The notes under the pieces were generated by a model. It made no database searches. It worked only from the letters and a program-made list of their open reading frames with translations, and was not told the DNA's origin. Both the position numbers and the translations under genes were made by a program. A DNA stretch of 64,000 bases from Latilactobacillus fragifolii (lineage in GTDB: Bacteria > Bacillota > Bacilli > Lactobacillales > Lactobacillaceae): NCBI RefSeq assembly GCF_905332535.1, contig NZ_CAJOCF010000003.1, positions 217,787-281,786 of the forward strand. Direction: 5' to 3'. Position 1 is the first letter of the stretch. Each line of letters opens with the position of its first letter. Positions 36,578-47,648 of this stretch are shown one piece after another.

Positions 36578-37420
36578 CTAATCAATTTTTGCCATAAATT
36601 TTTGTAATGCCACTTGCCATGTTGGTACTTCAAAACCAGTTGCCTTGATCTTCGTCAAGTCCATGATTGAATGTCTTGGTCGGAATGCTTTTTGTGGATA
36701 TTCCGCCGACGTCACAGGACTCACTTCTACATCTCTATCCTTCAGAATTTCGCGTGCAAATTCGTACCAAGTACATGAATTATCGTTTGATAATTGATAC
36801 AAGCCATAAGGGACGTTGTTTTGCACAGCGTATAACATGAATTCAGCCAATGTTCGCGTCCATGTTGGGCGACCGACTTGATCACTCACAACCGTCAAAT
36901 GATCGTGGGTCTTAGCAAGATTCAACATTGTATAAACAAAGTTCTTGCCATATTCACCAAAGACCCATGAGGTCCGGATAATATAGTATTTGCTCATCGT
37001 GTTGGCAACTGCTTTTTCGCCAGCTAATTTGGTTCGCCCATATTCGTTCTTAGGTGCTGCTGGTGTTTCCTCTGTGTACATTTGGTCGTTCGTCCCATCG
37101 AAGACATAATCGGTACTAATGTAAACTAACGTTGCGCCGATTGCTTCAGCCGCATTCGCGATGTTTTGAGTGCCCACAACATTCACTTTATAGTTGATTG
37201 ACTTACCTGGTTCTTCTTCAGCCGCATCGACAGCTGTATAAGCAGCACAGTGATAAACCAATTCCGGCTTATTCTTTTCGAAGTAAGTTGTGACTGCCGC
37301 TGCATCAGTAATATCTAACTCAGTAGCATCTGTCCCCACGTATTCAATTTGATTTTCATCTAATAAGTGCCGTAATTCAGTGCCTAATTGACCATTAGCA
37401 CCGGTGATTAAAATTTTCAT
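36578..37420 (-). CDS. rmlD: dTDP-4-dehydrorhamnose reductase
   Basis: The product has 280 residues. NAD(P)-binding ILITGANGQLGTEL (3-16), the catalytic STDYVFDGTND and Y-x3-K in YGRTKLAGEKAV, and WRTSWVFGEYGKNFV-like RTSWVFG. Final step to dTDP-L-rhamnose. It is separated from rmlACB by wzx and glf, an unusual but known split order. Confidence 0.94.
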   Translation of the reverse strand: MKILITGANGQLGTELRHLLDENQIEYVGTDATELDITDAAAVTTYFEKNKPELVYHCAAYTAVDAAEEEPGKSINYKVNVVGTQNIANAAEAIGATLVYISTDYVFDGTNDQMYTEETPAAPKNEYGRTKLAGEKAVANTMSKYYIIRTSWVFGEYGKNFVYTMLNLAKTHDHLTVVSDQVGRPTWTRTLAEFMLYAVQNNVPYGLYQLSNDNSCTWYEFAREILKDRDVEVSPVTSAEYPQKAFRPRHSIMDLTKIKATGFEVPTWQVALQKFMAKID

Positions 37421-37432
37421 GAGTGATCTCCT

Positions 37433-38542
37433 CTATTGTAATTCATCTTTAACCACTTGTAACGCCGCATGAATCACTTGGTGCATATCGTAGTAACGAT
37501 ATTGACCTAGTCGTCCACCAAAGACCACTTTGGGTTCTGTCGATGCTAAGTCACGGTATGCTTTGTACAAACGGTTATTCTTATCGTTATTGATTGGATA
37601 GTAAGGTTCGTCGCCACGCGACCAATTAGCGGGATATTCTTTGGTAACGATGGTCTTGTTCTTGTCACCTTTACCGAATTCGAAATGCTTATGTTCAATC
37701 ACCCGTGTATAAGGTGTTTCAGCATCCGTATAATTAACTACCGCATTTCCTTGATAGTTATCAACAGCCATTTCTTCTGTTTCAAACCGCAGGCTCCGGT
37801 ATTCGAGTTCCCCTAATTGATAATCAAAGAATTGATCAATCATCCCGGTGAAAATCACCTTATCATATTGATCAATGTAGGCTTGTTTCTTATCAAAGAA
37901 ATCGACACCCGTTTCAACATCGATTAAATCACTAGCCAACATTTTTTCGATGATTTGTGTATACCCACCAATTGGAATTCCTTGGTATGTATCATTGAAG
38001 TAGTTGTTATCGTAAGTCAAACGAACTGGGAGGCGGCGAATAATGAATGCTGGTAATTCAGTAGCCTTTTGGCCCCATTGTTTTTCAGTATAACCCTTGA
38101 TTAGTTTTTGGTAGATATCCGTCCCAATCAATGAGATAGCTTGTTCTTCCAAGTTTTCAGGTGTCTTATCGCCTAATACTTGACGTTGTTCGGCAATTTT
38201 AGCAGCCGCTTCAGCCGGAGTTGCGACCCCCCATAGTTTGTTGAACGTATTCATATTGAACGGTAAGTTATAAATTTCACCTTTATAGTTGGCCACTGGG
38301 CTGTTAGTGTACCGGTTGAATTCTGCGAATTGGTTAATATATTCCCAAATTTCCTTATTGCTGGTATGGAAAATATGCGCACCATATTGGTGTACTTGAA
38401 TACCATCAATTTCCTTTGTATAGATGTTACCCGCGATGTGATCGCGCTTTTCAATTACTTTAACGTGGTTCCCGCGTTTGGCCGCTTCGTATGCGAAGGT
38501 TGACCCAAAAAGACCAGAACCGACTACTAAATAATTTGTCAT
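37433..38542 (-). CDS. glf: UDP-galactopyranose mutase
   Basis: The product has 369 residues. FAD-binding YLVVGSGLFGSTFAYEAAKRG (4-24), HQYGAHIFHTSNKEIWEYI, FNMNTFNKLWGV, YTEKQWGQKATELPAFIIRRLPVRLTYDNNYF and GRLGQYRYYDMHQVI. It converts UDP-galactopyranose to UDP-galactofuranose, so the polymer probably contains galactofuranose. GGGAG ribosome site. Confidence 0.96.
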   Translation of the reverse strand: MTNYLVVGSGLFGSTFAYEAAKRGNHVKVIEKRDHIAGNIYTKEIDGIQVHQYGAHIFHTSNKEIWEYINQFAEFNRYTNSPVANYKGEIYNLPFNMNTFNKLWGVATPAEAAAKIAEQRQVLGDKTPENLEEQAISLIGTDIYQKLIKGYTEKQWGQKATELPAFIIRRLPVRLTYDNNYFNDTYQGIPIGGYTQIIEKMLASDLIDVETGVDFFDKKQAYIDQYDKVIFTGMIDQFFDYQLGELEYRSLRFETEEMAVDNYQGNAVVNYTDAETPYTRVIEHKHFEFGKGDKNKTIVTKEYPANWSRGDEPYYPINNDKNNRLYKAYRDLASTEPKVVFGGRLGQYRYYDMHQVIHAALQVVKDELQ

Positions 38543-38585
38543 TATTATTTTCTCCCAAATCTAAATTATGAACTAAATCAGCAAA

Positions 38586-40016
38586 TTAACGAATAACTTT
38601 CTTTACTAACTTACCAATATCTTTATTAATTCTAGTTTTCATTAATACAAGTAATAACACATATACAATTGTCATAATGATTGAGTTAACAATCATCGTT
38701 AAGAACAGGCTAGGTAATACAACTTTAAACCTAAGCACAGCGAAAACGGTTAGCAAAAATGCAAGTACATATCTAAGTTGTCCATGTACGAGATAACGTA
38801 AATCAGCTGCTTTACGAACCATATAAATTCTCATAAAGCATACGATAAACTCAGTTAAAATAATAACTGCTGTTCCGCCATCTGCTCCCCATAGATTAAC
38901 ACAAATTACATTTAGAGTAACGCTGATTACCGCACCAATAATTGCTGGAATGGCATACTGCTTATAATCACCATTGACCAACGAAAACTGGCTACCAAAT
39001 ACTTCACCGTATGAAATAAAAATCATAATTAACCCAACCCACAACATATTATTTGTCATTGGCGTATATGATTTACCATAAAACCACGGTACAAATTCAG
39101 ATGCATTCACCATTAATAACATTGTAAATAGTTGTGCAACTAATAGTGTATAGTCAAGTGAGGTTTTTAATAACTGATCGACCTTCTCATTATTAGAATG
39201 AGTCATTCGAAGTTGCACCATCTTAGGCATCAAAATTGTACTAACTGAAGTAATCAGTGTCACTAGCATTCGCGCAATTCTTTGTGATTGATCATAATAA
39301 GTTAATTGAACTGGTCCTGCAATCCACCCCACTAGTGTACTATCGAAATTAGTATAAAATTGAACAGCAAGTTGTGGGATAACTAAAATCATGGCTTCCT
39401 TTAAAAAAATTGATTTAGAAAAGAATCCTTTAAAACTTTCTTTTGTGATTATCCCCTTTAAGTTAAGCCAGAAAATAATGTTCGCAAAGAAAATACTCAA
39501 GCTATTGATTAAAACATAATAACCTAAATCACTCGGCTTTTTTACAAAGATAAAAATCATTGCAACAGAACATATTTTAATTAATGTATTTCGAACAACA
39601 ACTTTTCTAACTTCCCCTAGACCAATAAAGACCCACGAAATATCAATTGCAAAGCCAATTAAATATGGAATATTCAACAATAAATAAGTTTTATACTCAC
39701 TAAACATTGCAAAGAATGTATACGCTAGAATAACTAAACAGCCTACTAAAAACTGTATTTTCCATAACTCTACAAAATTACTACCTAATTCATCTTTATC
39801 TTTGTGCGATTGGGCGATAATTCTTGAACCTAGTTGATTCATCCCCATTAAAATTACAAAACTTAGAAACATTGAAATAGACGTAATAAATGAGTAACTT
39901 CCTAATGCCCTAGCTCCTAAAACACGAGCCACATATGGAACTGTTAAAATGGGCAGTGCTAGTATTAACAACTGATAGATACCGTTGTAGATTATATTGT
40001 TAAGCGTTTTTTTCAT
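38586..40016 (-). CDS. wzx: Polysaccharide flippase (Wzx)
   Basis: The product has 476 residues with about 12-14 membrane helices. Starts MKKTLNNIIYNGIYQLLILA and LPILTVPYVARVLGARALGSYSF, the typical Wzx/RfbX opening of the polysaccharide transport family. It should flip the lipid-linked repeat unit across the membrane for Wzy. It is clearly more AT-rich than the adjacent rmlB and glf genes. Confidence 0.9.
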   Translation of the reverse strand: MKKTLNNIIYNGIYQLLILALPILTVPYVARVLGARALGSYSFITSISMFLSFVILMGMNQLGSRIIAQSHKDKDELGSNFVELWKIQFLVGCLVILAYTFFAMFSEYKTYLLLNIPYLIGFAIDISWVFIGLGEVRKVVVRNTLIKICSVAMIFIFVKKPSDLGYYVLINSLSIFFANIIFWLNLKGIITKESFKGFFSKSIFLKEAMILVIPQLAVQFYTNFDSTLVGWIAGPVQLTYYDQSQRIARMLVTLITSVSTILMPKMVQLRMTHSNNEKVDQLLKTSLDYTLLVAQLFTMLLMVNASEFVPWFYGKSYTPMTNNMLWVGLIMIFISYGEVFGSQFSLVNGDYKQYAIPAIIGAVISVTLNVICVNLWGADGGTAVIILTEFIVCFMRIYMVRKAADLRYLVHGQLRYVLAFLLTVFAVLRFKVVLPSLFLTMIVNSIIMTIVYVLLLVLMKTRINKDIGKLVKKVIR

Positions 40017-40058
40017 AATTATTCCATATCCTTCAATAGGCTAGGTAATTCTTTATTA

Positions 40059-41102
<1,044 letters not shown>

Positions 41103-41684
41103 TTAAATTTCACCGTAAACAAACGGATTGTCTTTTTCAAATTCAGTAAAAGTTGGTTGGTTCGCATCTTTTTCAGACGTAATGGCTTGATCAAAATCGA
41201 TTGGCCAATCAATATTTAATTCTGGTGACTTGAATGAAATGCCGCCGTCGGCTTCTGCATCGTAGTAGCCATCACATTTATACAAGAAATTAACGTTATC
41301 CGTCAAGGTCACAAAACCGTGGGCAAAGCCTTTTGGGACAAGTAATTGACGGTGATTGCTAGCAGAAAGGATGTAGCCTTCCCATTGTTTATAAGTTGGC
41401 GAACCAGCCCGGACATCCACAATCACGTCTAAAACCGCCCCCGTAACGACCCGGATTAATTTCGTCTGTGCTGCTTTACCGCGTTGGAAATGTAACCCCC
41501 GCAAAACACCAGCTTGCGTTGAAAGGGAGTGATTATCTTGAATGAAATCAATATCAATTCCAGCTTCTTTAAAATCGCGTTCTGAATAAGATTCTGTGAA
41601 GAATCCACGATGATCGCCAAAGACAGCTGGCTCAATAATTTTAACGTCTTGTAATTTAGTTGTTGTGACTTTTAACTTACCCAT
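41103..41684 (-). CDS. rmlC: dTDP-4-dehydrorhamnose 3,5-epimerase
   Basis: The product has 193 residues, cupin fold. GFFTESYSERDF, FIQDNHSLSTQAGVLRGLHFQ (catalytic His), DVIVDVRAGSPTY, and PKGFAHGFVTL. Third enzyme of dTDP-rhamnose synthesis, between rmlA and rmlB. Confidence 0.96.
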   Translation of the reverse strand: MGKLKVTTTKLQDVKIIEPAVFGDHRGFFTESYSERDFKEAGIDIDFIQDNHSLSTQAGVLRGLHFQRGKAAQTKLIRVVTGAVLDVIVDVRAGSPTYKQWEGYILSASNHRQLLVPKGFAHGFVTLTDNVNFLYKCDGYYDAEADGGISFKSPELNIDWPIDFDQAITSEKDANQPTFTEFEKDNPFVYGEI

Positions 41685-41696
41685 GATTGCCTACCC

Positions 41697-42566
41697 CTAA
41701 TCTTCTTTTACTAATCTCAATAAATATTGACCGTAGTCGTTTTTCTTGAGTGGTTGCGCTAATTCAATGACTTTTGCCTTATCGATGTAATGCATGCGGT
41801 AAGCAATTTCCTCTAAACACGCCACCTTCAAGTTTTGCCGCTTTTGAACGGTCGCAATGAAACTACTTGCTTCTTGTAATGAATCGTGAGTCCCAGTATC
41901 TAACCAAGCAAACCCCCGGCCCATCAATTCAACATCTAACTGTCCTTTTTCAAGATATGCTTTATTAATATCCGTGATTTCTAATTCACCACGTGGTGAT
42001 GGTTTAATATGCTTGGCAATGTCGACAACTTGGTTGTCGTAGAAGTATAACCCCGTTACCGCGTAGTTACTTGCTGGACGTTCGGGTTTTTCAACAATTG
42101 ACTTAGCGTGCATATTTTCATCAAAGTCAACAACTCCAAAACGTTCTGGATCATTCACATGATAACCAAAAACTGTTGCGCCTGATTCTTTTTGAGCCGC
42201 TCTTTGAAGCATTTCTGAAAGGCCACCACCATAATAGATGTTATCGCCTAAGATTAAGCACACTGAATCGTCACCGATAAAGTCCGCCCCAATCACGAAA
42301 GCTTCTGCCAAACCATTGGGTTGTTCTTGAACCGCGTATTCGATGCTTAAGCCTAGGTCATTGCCATTGCCAAATAATTCTTTAAACCGTGGTGTGTCAG
42401 TTGGGGTTGAGATAATCATGATCTCTTGAATCCCCGCCAACATCAGCACTGACATGGGGTAGTAAATCATTGGTTTGTCATAGATTGGAATCAATTGTTT
42501 TGATAACGCGCGTGTAATGGGATACAAACGTGTCCCAGAGCCGCCTGCTAGAATAATACCTTTCAT
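41697..42566 (-). CDS. rmlA: Glucose-1-phosphate thymidylyltransferase
   Basis: The product has 289 residues. Nucleotidyltransferase signature [20 protein letters not shown] (1-20), [34 protein letters not shown] and [19 protein letters not shown]. Makes dTDP-glucose. Its ATG overlaps the stop of the preceding glycosyltransferase gene by 4 nt (ATGA). Confidence 0.97.
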   Translation of the reverse strand: MKGIILAGGSGTRLYPITRALSKQLIPIYDKPMIYYPMSVLMLAGIQEIMIISTPTDTPRFKELFGNGNDLGLSIEYAVQEQPNGLAEAFVIGADFIGDDSVCLILGDNIYYGGGLSEMLQRAAQKESGATVFGYHVNDPERFGVVDFDENMHAKSIVEKPERPASNYAVTGLYFYDNQVVDIAKHIKPSPRGELEITDINKAYLEKGQLDVELMGRGFAWLDTGTHDSLQEASSFIATVQKRQNLKVACLEEIAYRMHYIDKAKVIELAQPLKKNDYGQYLLRLVKED

Positions 42567-43291
42567 TTTGGGGCCTCCTTCATCTTTAAATATGCACCTA
42601 ACATCCTTAAACGACCATTCAGCATTTCACTTTTACTCCGTTTCGTCATACCAGTTACGTTTCCTCCATGTCTAACATAATTCATTAGAGAGTCAGAAAT
42701 AGTTGTAATCTTAAAATGATTTTTTTTAGCTACTAAGAAAAGCCATTGATCATGCATTTCAATTCCCCTAGGAAAAGGTAATGCTACCTCTAATAGTCGT
42801 CTTGATACAGCCATCATTGCACCAGTATAACCATTTTTAATCAAATTTCCAAAAACATTTTGATCAACCCGATTATGATTGTAATGATTCCAAGATTGAT
42901 CAATAATGTCACCGTTCTTATCAAGTACAGCTGCATCATGAACCATCAGATCGGAATTCTCACTTGCATAGCATTCTTTGAGAACTTGCACCTTATTATC
43001 ATGCCATTCATCATCTTGGTCAGAAAGAAGAATAAGATCTTTTGTAGCAAGACCTAATGCTTTCTCAAAAGATCTTATCGGACCCATATTTTGTTCATTT
43101 CGCTCAATGATTACTTGACCTTTAAAATTGGACAATAAACCCGATACAAGGTTCACAGTATCGTCTGTTGAACAATCATCTATTATCACAACTTCATCTT
43201 CTAATGATAGCTGAGTGATTATTGATTTAACTTGTTTGGGTAATGTTTTGACACCATTATAAGTTGCCATACAAACTGAAATACTAGTCAT
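42563..43291 (-). CDS. GT2 glycosyltransferase
   Basis: The product has 242 residues. GT-A opening [44 protein letters not shown] (D-Q-D metal site) and a [12 protein letters not shown] acceptor-side motif. The DQDDEW form is common among rhamnosyl- and galactosyl-transferases acting on rhamnose-rich polymers. Donor unknown. Low GC; translationally coupled to rmlA. Confidence 0.82.
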   Translation of the reverse strand: MTSISVCMATYNGVKTLPKQVKSIITQLSLEDEVVIIDDCSTDDTVNLVSGLLSNFKGQVIIERNEQNMGPIRSFEKALGLATKDLILLSDQDDEWHDNKVQVLKECYASENSDLMVHDAAVLDKNGDIIDQSWNHYNHNRVDQNVFGNLIKNGYTGAMMAVSRRLLEVALPFPRGIEMHDQWLFLVAKKNHFKITTISDSLMNYVRHGGNVTGMTKRSKSEMLNGRLRMLGAYLKMKEAPK

Positions 43292-43313
43292 TACCTTTCA
43301 CCACCACTTTCAT

Positions 43314-44249
43314 TTAAAACGGTAAGTATGCTTCGTTCTTACCCATCTTATCATTTTTAAAATCGCTATAGGCAGTATTAACTAACTTAAAAGCACCCAC
43401 TCTAGAATATTGCCCTTTTTTCTTTAATAGCGCGCCCACTGCATACCTAAAATGTTCGTAACGTAATTGTTTTGTTAAAATTTGGCGATTTTCACAGTGT
43501 AGTTGCATTGTTTGCCATCGATTACGATACCCGTAATAATCTTTCCATCCAATTGGTCGATTAACACCGCTTGCCCCTACACTATTATTATCTGTCAGGT
43601 GATAAATCTTAGCTTGAATATTATTAATGATTTCAGTTTCCTTACGAATGCGAAGCGAATATTCAATATCGTCATACCAAATAAAAAAATCTTTTTCCGG
43701 TAAGCCAATTTTCTCTAAGACATCTTTTCTCAAGAAGACCCCTACAAATGTTGCAATATCAACTGAAAAATTGCTATCATAGTTTTTTAAATCAATCTTA
43801 GATAGTTGTAAACGGTCTAAATCATCAATTTTCACCCGATGCTCAGTCCCAATCTCACCGTCTTCAATAACTGTTCCCGTAAAACAACCGATATTAGTGT
43901 GTTTTTCACTGAGTTCGGCCATTTTCTTCATATAATCGCGGTCGTAGACTGCATCATCATCAGCAATACTAATCCAATCAATTTCAGGCAACTGAAGCGT
44001 TGCTGCTAAAGCCATGTTAAAGCCTCCAGCACCACCTAAATTATCTTCTGAATGAATCACTTTAATCTGTTCATTATCACGCGCTTTAGCTTTCAAAAAA
44101 ACAAGCGTATCATCAGTTGATTGATTATCAACAACCACTATTTTTTCAACTGGCGCGGACTGTTCTAATAAACTATCAATCGCTTTTTCTAATTTATCTC
44201 TGCGATTATGGGTCACAATAACTGCCGCAACTTTCAAATTCTTATCCAC
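43314..44249 (-). CDS. GT2 glycosyltransferase, galactofuranosyltransferase-like
   Basis: The product has 311 residues. VAAVIVTHNRRDKLEKAIDSL, VVDNQSTDDT, NLGGAGGFN, IADDDAVYD (D-D-D metal site) and DFFIWYDDIEYSLRIR, followed by YYGYRNRW. This layout is shared by GlfT1-like enzymes, and glf lies in the same operon, so galactofuranose is a reasonable donor guess. It starts at GTG overlapping the previous gene by 8 nt. Confidence 0.78.
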   Translation of the reverse strand: MDKNLKVAAVIVTHNRRDKLEKAIDSLLEQSAPVEKIVVVDNQSTDDTLVFLKAKARDNEQIKVIHSEDNLGGAGGFNMALAATLQLPEIDWISIADDDAVYDRDYMKKMAELSEKHTNIGCFTGTVIEDGEIGTEHRVKIDDLDRLQLSKIDLKNYDSNFSVDIATFVGVFLRKDVLEKIGLPEKDFFIWYDDIEYSLRIRKETEIINNIQAKIYHLTDNNSVGASGVNRPIGWKDYYGYRNRWQTMQLHCENRQILTKQLRYEHFRYAVGALLKKKGQYSRVGAFKLVNTAYSDFKNDKMGKNEAYLPF

Positions 44250-45279
44250 GCTTTCTTTTAAATAATAAATAATTTAATAAATAGAAATTTCTCTGCTTAA
44301 TTAATAATCCTAATATTTTTTGCTTCATCGGCATATTATCTAATTTTGCATTTTTGATTTGTTTTTTTATAGCAGGCAATTCTAGATAAGTCTTAAACTC
44401 ATTTTTTCTTTCTTGATATGTCTTAGGATTGCTTAAATTACAAAAATCTGCAAACATTAGTTCAATTGAAATCCTCAACACGTAAGAGGCTAAAAATGAT
44501 GCATTATCAGGCTGCTGCAACCAGTCTGATAAATCAGCATTCAAATTATTCGAAACTGCAATAAAGCTCTCTCTAACTCCTTGTCGATAACTATTACTAA
44601 TTGAATTATTATGATCAATCCTATAGTGATATAGTACCTGATTAACAGCGTCAATCCTAGGATTCTTCAAGAAAACTTCGATACTAAATAATGCGTCTTC
44701 TCTCTTAATAATGCCTGCTGGGTAAGATAACTTATTGTCTTCTAAAAAAGATTTCCGAAACATTTTTGCCCATGGAGTCCCAAGAAAATATCCATAAATG
44801 CCATTGTAATAAGCACCATCGGAAAGTGTCGCACGAATCAAATCATTCGTTGATAACGTTTTATTTGGAAACAGCCTCTCCTTAGGAAAACTATTCTCAA
44901 CTTTACCGTCTTCATATATCCGATCAAAGCCAAAAAAGATAATGTCTACATCAACACTTGCTTTTTTTAACAATATTTCTTCAAAATTATCTACTAATAG
45001 GTCGTCCGGATCGACAAAAAGTAACCAATTGCCTTTAGCGGCTTCGATTCCTGTATTTCTAGCAACAGAAACTCCTTGATTAGCTTGTTCGATAAGTTTA
45101 AATCTTTTGTCTTCTCTAGAAAAACGTCTACAAATTGCGACTAACTCATCTCTGGCACCATCACTAATTAATAAAAATTCAAATGAAGAAGTTTTTGCCA
45201 TTTTTAATCGTTCCAATCCTGCAACTAAAATTGTCGCTTCAGTGCCATAGATTGGTATGATAAAACTAATTGTCTCCAT
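44242..45279 (-). CDS. GT2 glycosyltransferase
   Basis: The product has 345 residues. N-terminal GT-A domain: TISFIIPIYGTEATILVAGLERL, EQANQGVSVARNTGIEAAKGNWLLFVDPDD (metal-binding D-P-D-D) and GTPWAKMFRKSFL, then a helical C-terminal part. EpsJ/CpsI-like. Donor and acceptor unknown. GGGAGG ribosome site 10 nt after wzy. Confidence 0.82.
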   Translation of the reverse strand: METISFIIPIYGTEATILVAGLERLKMAKTSSFEFLLISDGARDELVAICRRFSREDKRFKLIEQANQGVSVARNTGIEAAKGNWLLFVDPDDLLVDNFEEILLKKASVDVDIIFFGFDRIYEDGKVENSFPKERLFPNKTLSTNDLIRATLSDGAYYNGIYGYFLGTPWAKMFRKSFLEDNKLSYPAGIIKREDALFSIEVFLKNPRIDAVNQVLYHYRIDHNNSISNSYRQGVRESFIAVSNNLNADLSDWLQQPDNASFLASYVLRISIELMFADFCNLSNPKTYQERKNEFKTYLELPAIKKQIKNAKLDNMPMKQKILGLLIKQRNFYLLNYLLFKRKRG

Positions 45280-45289
45280 CGAATCCTCC

Positions 45290-46507
45290 CTATATCTTCA
45301 AATAGTTTTTATTGGTGTATTCTGCATAAGAATCAATTAAAGCGAATATTATGGGGTACGCTAGTTGTAAACTCAAACCAGTTGCTTGAATCATATTCGA
45401 ATAAATTGTTAATGCAAATATTGTATTTAGTACCGATAACCCAACAATGAAGAATCTTGAATTTAGCTTATACAAGAAATAAAGATATACATATGCACCA
45501 ACAAAGATGATTATGACGTACATAGTAACCCCAATCCATCCTAATAAACGATAAGGACTGCTCAATGCAGTTCCCACATTCAATTCTGGTGTAATTTGTT
45601 GAATCTTAACCTCTTTATAATCTGAATTAGCGAGCGCTCTTTTACCAATAAAATTAGGCAGTAACTCACCAAAAAACATACTATTCACTTTTGGAACTGT
45701 TATTTTTTCAGTCGCCTTACTATGATTTACATTTTTTTGAAAATTAGCTATGGGCGATGAAGCATAGATATAAGCCCAAAAAAATTCCTTGGGAATCTTA
45801 CTCTTTTTGAATTTTTCAGTTGCACCGCCGATTTGCATAATTGATGCAGAATCGAAAGCTGATCTACCATTTTGATACGAGGTGTTCACTCGTGCATTTC
45901 CCATGACACCAAATAAAAACAAGGATAAAATACCGAAAATTACCAAACCAATAATATGTCTCACCTTAATTTTTTTCCAAATAGCTAAAATAAAAATAGT
46001 AAAACAGTTTACCATTACCATCATAAACATTCCGCGGTTAACTTCTAAAACATATGGAATGCAGCTTAAGGCACAGAGTAATATATATCGATTTCTCAAT
46101 TTTCCAGTTGAAGAAAGAATTAAGTGCCACAAATAAGTTGTTAAAAAAGCTGTCAAAGTAAGTAAAAAAACATGGACTGTTGGAATTCCGAATTCTGTAT
46201 AACCGGAATCCTTGCCTTGAAGCATAAACTGCAACGGAAAGCCACGATTATATGCTCCTTCAGCTAATGTCCCTATTAAAATAATAACTACTAACCAAAC
46301 AACATTTGTTGTACTCTTAATTTTCTTAAAAGTTATTACATCACTTTTATAGATAAAGTATCCTAGCACGCCAGCTAACAAGAACATTACAACAAAAAAG
46401 AAAAGAACATCACTCGAAAAACTTGGATAAATACTGGACCAACCAAAAAAGAAACTCAGGATAACTGCTGAAAAGGCAAGAATGAACATAAAGAACGGAT
46501 TAACCAA
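45290..46507 (-). CDS. wzy: Polysaccharide polymerase-like membrane protein (Wzy)
   Basis: The product has 405 residues and about ten membrane segments with a large extracellular loop in the second half, the usual layout of O-antigen/EPS polymerases, which show little sequence conservation. Position between wzz and the glycosyltransferases supports Wzy. It starts at TTG (46505-46507) behind TAGGAGGG. Very AT-rich. Confidence 0.72.
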   Translation of the reverse strand: MVNPFFMFILAFSAVILSFFFGWSSIYPSFSSDVLFFFVVMFLLAGVLGYFIYKSDVITFKKIKSTTNVVWLVVIILIGTLAEGAYNRGFPLQFMLQGKDSGYTEFGIPTVHVFLLTLTAFLTTYLWHLILSSTGKLRNRYILLCALSCIPYVLEVNRGMFMMVMVNCFTIFILAIWKKIKVRHIIGLVIFGILSLFLFGVMGNARVNTSYQNGRSAFDSASIMQIGGATEKFKKSKIPKEFFWAYIYASSPIANFQKNVNHSKATEKITVPKVNSMFFGELLPNFIGKRALANSDYKEVKIQQITPELNVGTALSSPYRLLGWIGVTMYVIIIFVGAYVYLYFLYKLNSRFFIVGLSVLNTIFALTIYSNMIQATGLSLQLAYPIIFALIDSYAEYTNKNYLKI

Positions 46508-46518
46508 ATCGTTCCCTC

Positions 46519-47112
46519 CTAATTCTTTCTACGCGTAACAATAAAATGAATAGCACTGAGAATGAAGCCCAATACTGCACCGTAGATGATGCCCATGATA
46601 GCATTTGTTTTCTTGTTACTAAAGCCTATTGTTGCAGTTGTATCTTTCGAGGCATGATCAATCACAACTAATTTGCTATTTTCATCATCATACTTAAGCA
46701 CTTCTTCTCTTAAAAGTTCTGTCGCATACTTAGCACCTTTAATACTTTTAGCTTGCGTAGTACCGGTGTATTTCACAGCTATGACTTTAGATCCGTTACT
46801 GCTATCAATTAATAAATTATCATTTGAGTAATCTCTAACCTTTTTAGTCATAGCTTTTTTAAAGCTTTGTGTCTTACTTAAACTATTAATTGATTGCCAA
46901 AAACGTTCAATGTCATTATCAAAAACGCCGTTACCTTTTTTGTCTTCGATGTATCCTTTATTAACATATAATCTAGCGGTTGTTTCGTAACTAACTGTTG
47001 ATTTTGCTGTCATAATTCCCACAACACCACCAATAATAATTGTCACAAAAATTACCCACCAATATTTCTTAAAAACAACACCCACAGATTTAAATCCCAC
47101 ACCATTTTCCAT
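46519..47112 (-). CDS. wzz: Polysaccharide chain-length/copolymerase protein (Wzz family)
   Basis: The product has 197 residues. Two membrane segments (about 16-34 and 170-189) flank an extracellular domain starting STVSYETTARLYV, as in YveK/CapA-type modulators. In most Gram-positive clusters a Wze tyrosine kinase follows; here wzy follows directly and no kinase or phosphatase gene is in the window. First gene of the 12-gene operon. Confidence 0.8.
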   Translation of the reverse strand: MENGVGFKSVGVVFKKYWWVIFVTIIIGGVVGIMTAKSTVSYETTARLYVNKGYIEDKKGNGVFDNDIERFWQSINSLSKTQSFKKAMTKKVRDYSNDNLLIDSSNGSKVIAVKYTGTTQAKSIKGAKYATELLREEVLKYDDENSKLVVIDHASKDTTATIGFSNKKTNAIMGIIYGAVLGFILSAIHFIVTRRKN

Positions 47113-47155
47113 TTAACTTAACTCCGTTTCTTAATAATTTAAAATAATCTATTTT

Positions 47156-47164
47156 ATTGTAGCA
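47156..47164 (-). promoter_or_regulatory. Candidate polysaccharide operon promoter (extended -10)
   Basis: Minus-strand TGC-TACAAT about 45 nt before wzz, with no convincing -35. It lies just downstream of the IS30-type remnant. Confidence 0.45.
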
Positions 47165-47212
47165 TAAACAGTGTGTAACCACTATTCGATACCCGTAAAA
47201 CTAAGGAATTCT

Positions 47213-47477
47213 TTAGAGAAATTTGAAAATTTTGAACTTGCTAAATCTATTATTTAATACCCAAAAAGCCTCTTGGCTATTAGGTGTTTGAAGTGCTCTA
47301 AAAAAGTTAAACATTTTACTATTATAGATGTTAGTATGGCTGACAGCGATATCGGAATTTTCTAAACGCAATCTGGCAAAAATTTCTTCGGGGGGACCAT
47401 TGAAAGTCTAAGAATAAGTGTCTCATAATATAGATGTTTTCTCTTTCGTTCATGGTAAGATGATGTTATAAACTCAT
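47213..47477 (-). pseudogene. IS30-type transposase remnant (stop, frameshift, internal deletion)
   Basis: A GGAGGAG ribosome site (47483-47489) and ATG (47475-47477) are followed by MSL, a TAA, then HHLTMNERENIYIMR, the conserved IS30 transposase opening. After a short junction the frame jumps to WSPEEIFARLRLEN and VSHTNIYNSKMFN, a central IS30 motif, but a run of six C (near 47392) shifts the frame. Everything beyond is lost. Sequence up to about 47570, with AAGTGCAACAAAAAAG, may be the old left terminal repeat. It lies between the wzz promoter and the upstream gene's terminator. Confidence 0.75.
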
Positions 47478-47572
47478 AATTGATCTCCTCCAATAGCTGT
47501 CTTTCCAAACACCATTTTACAGAATTTTAATTATGAACTTTTTTGTTGCACTTAAAGTGTAAATTCAAGGCA

Positions 47573-47625
47573 TAAAAAAGAGCTCCAATTCGGTTAGAAT
47601 TTGTCTAACTTTCCTGGAGCTCTTC
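47573..47625 (-). terminator. Terminator after DUF6056-like gene
   Basis: Outer stem AAGAGCTCCA/TGGAGCTCTT with an inner GTTAGA/TCTAAC hairpin and six T, just beyond the gene's stop. Confidence 0.85.
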
Positions 47626-47648
47626 AGTTCTTCTTATAATGTATATTG

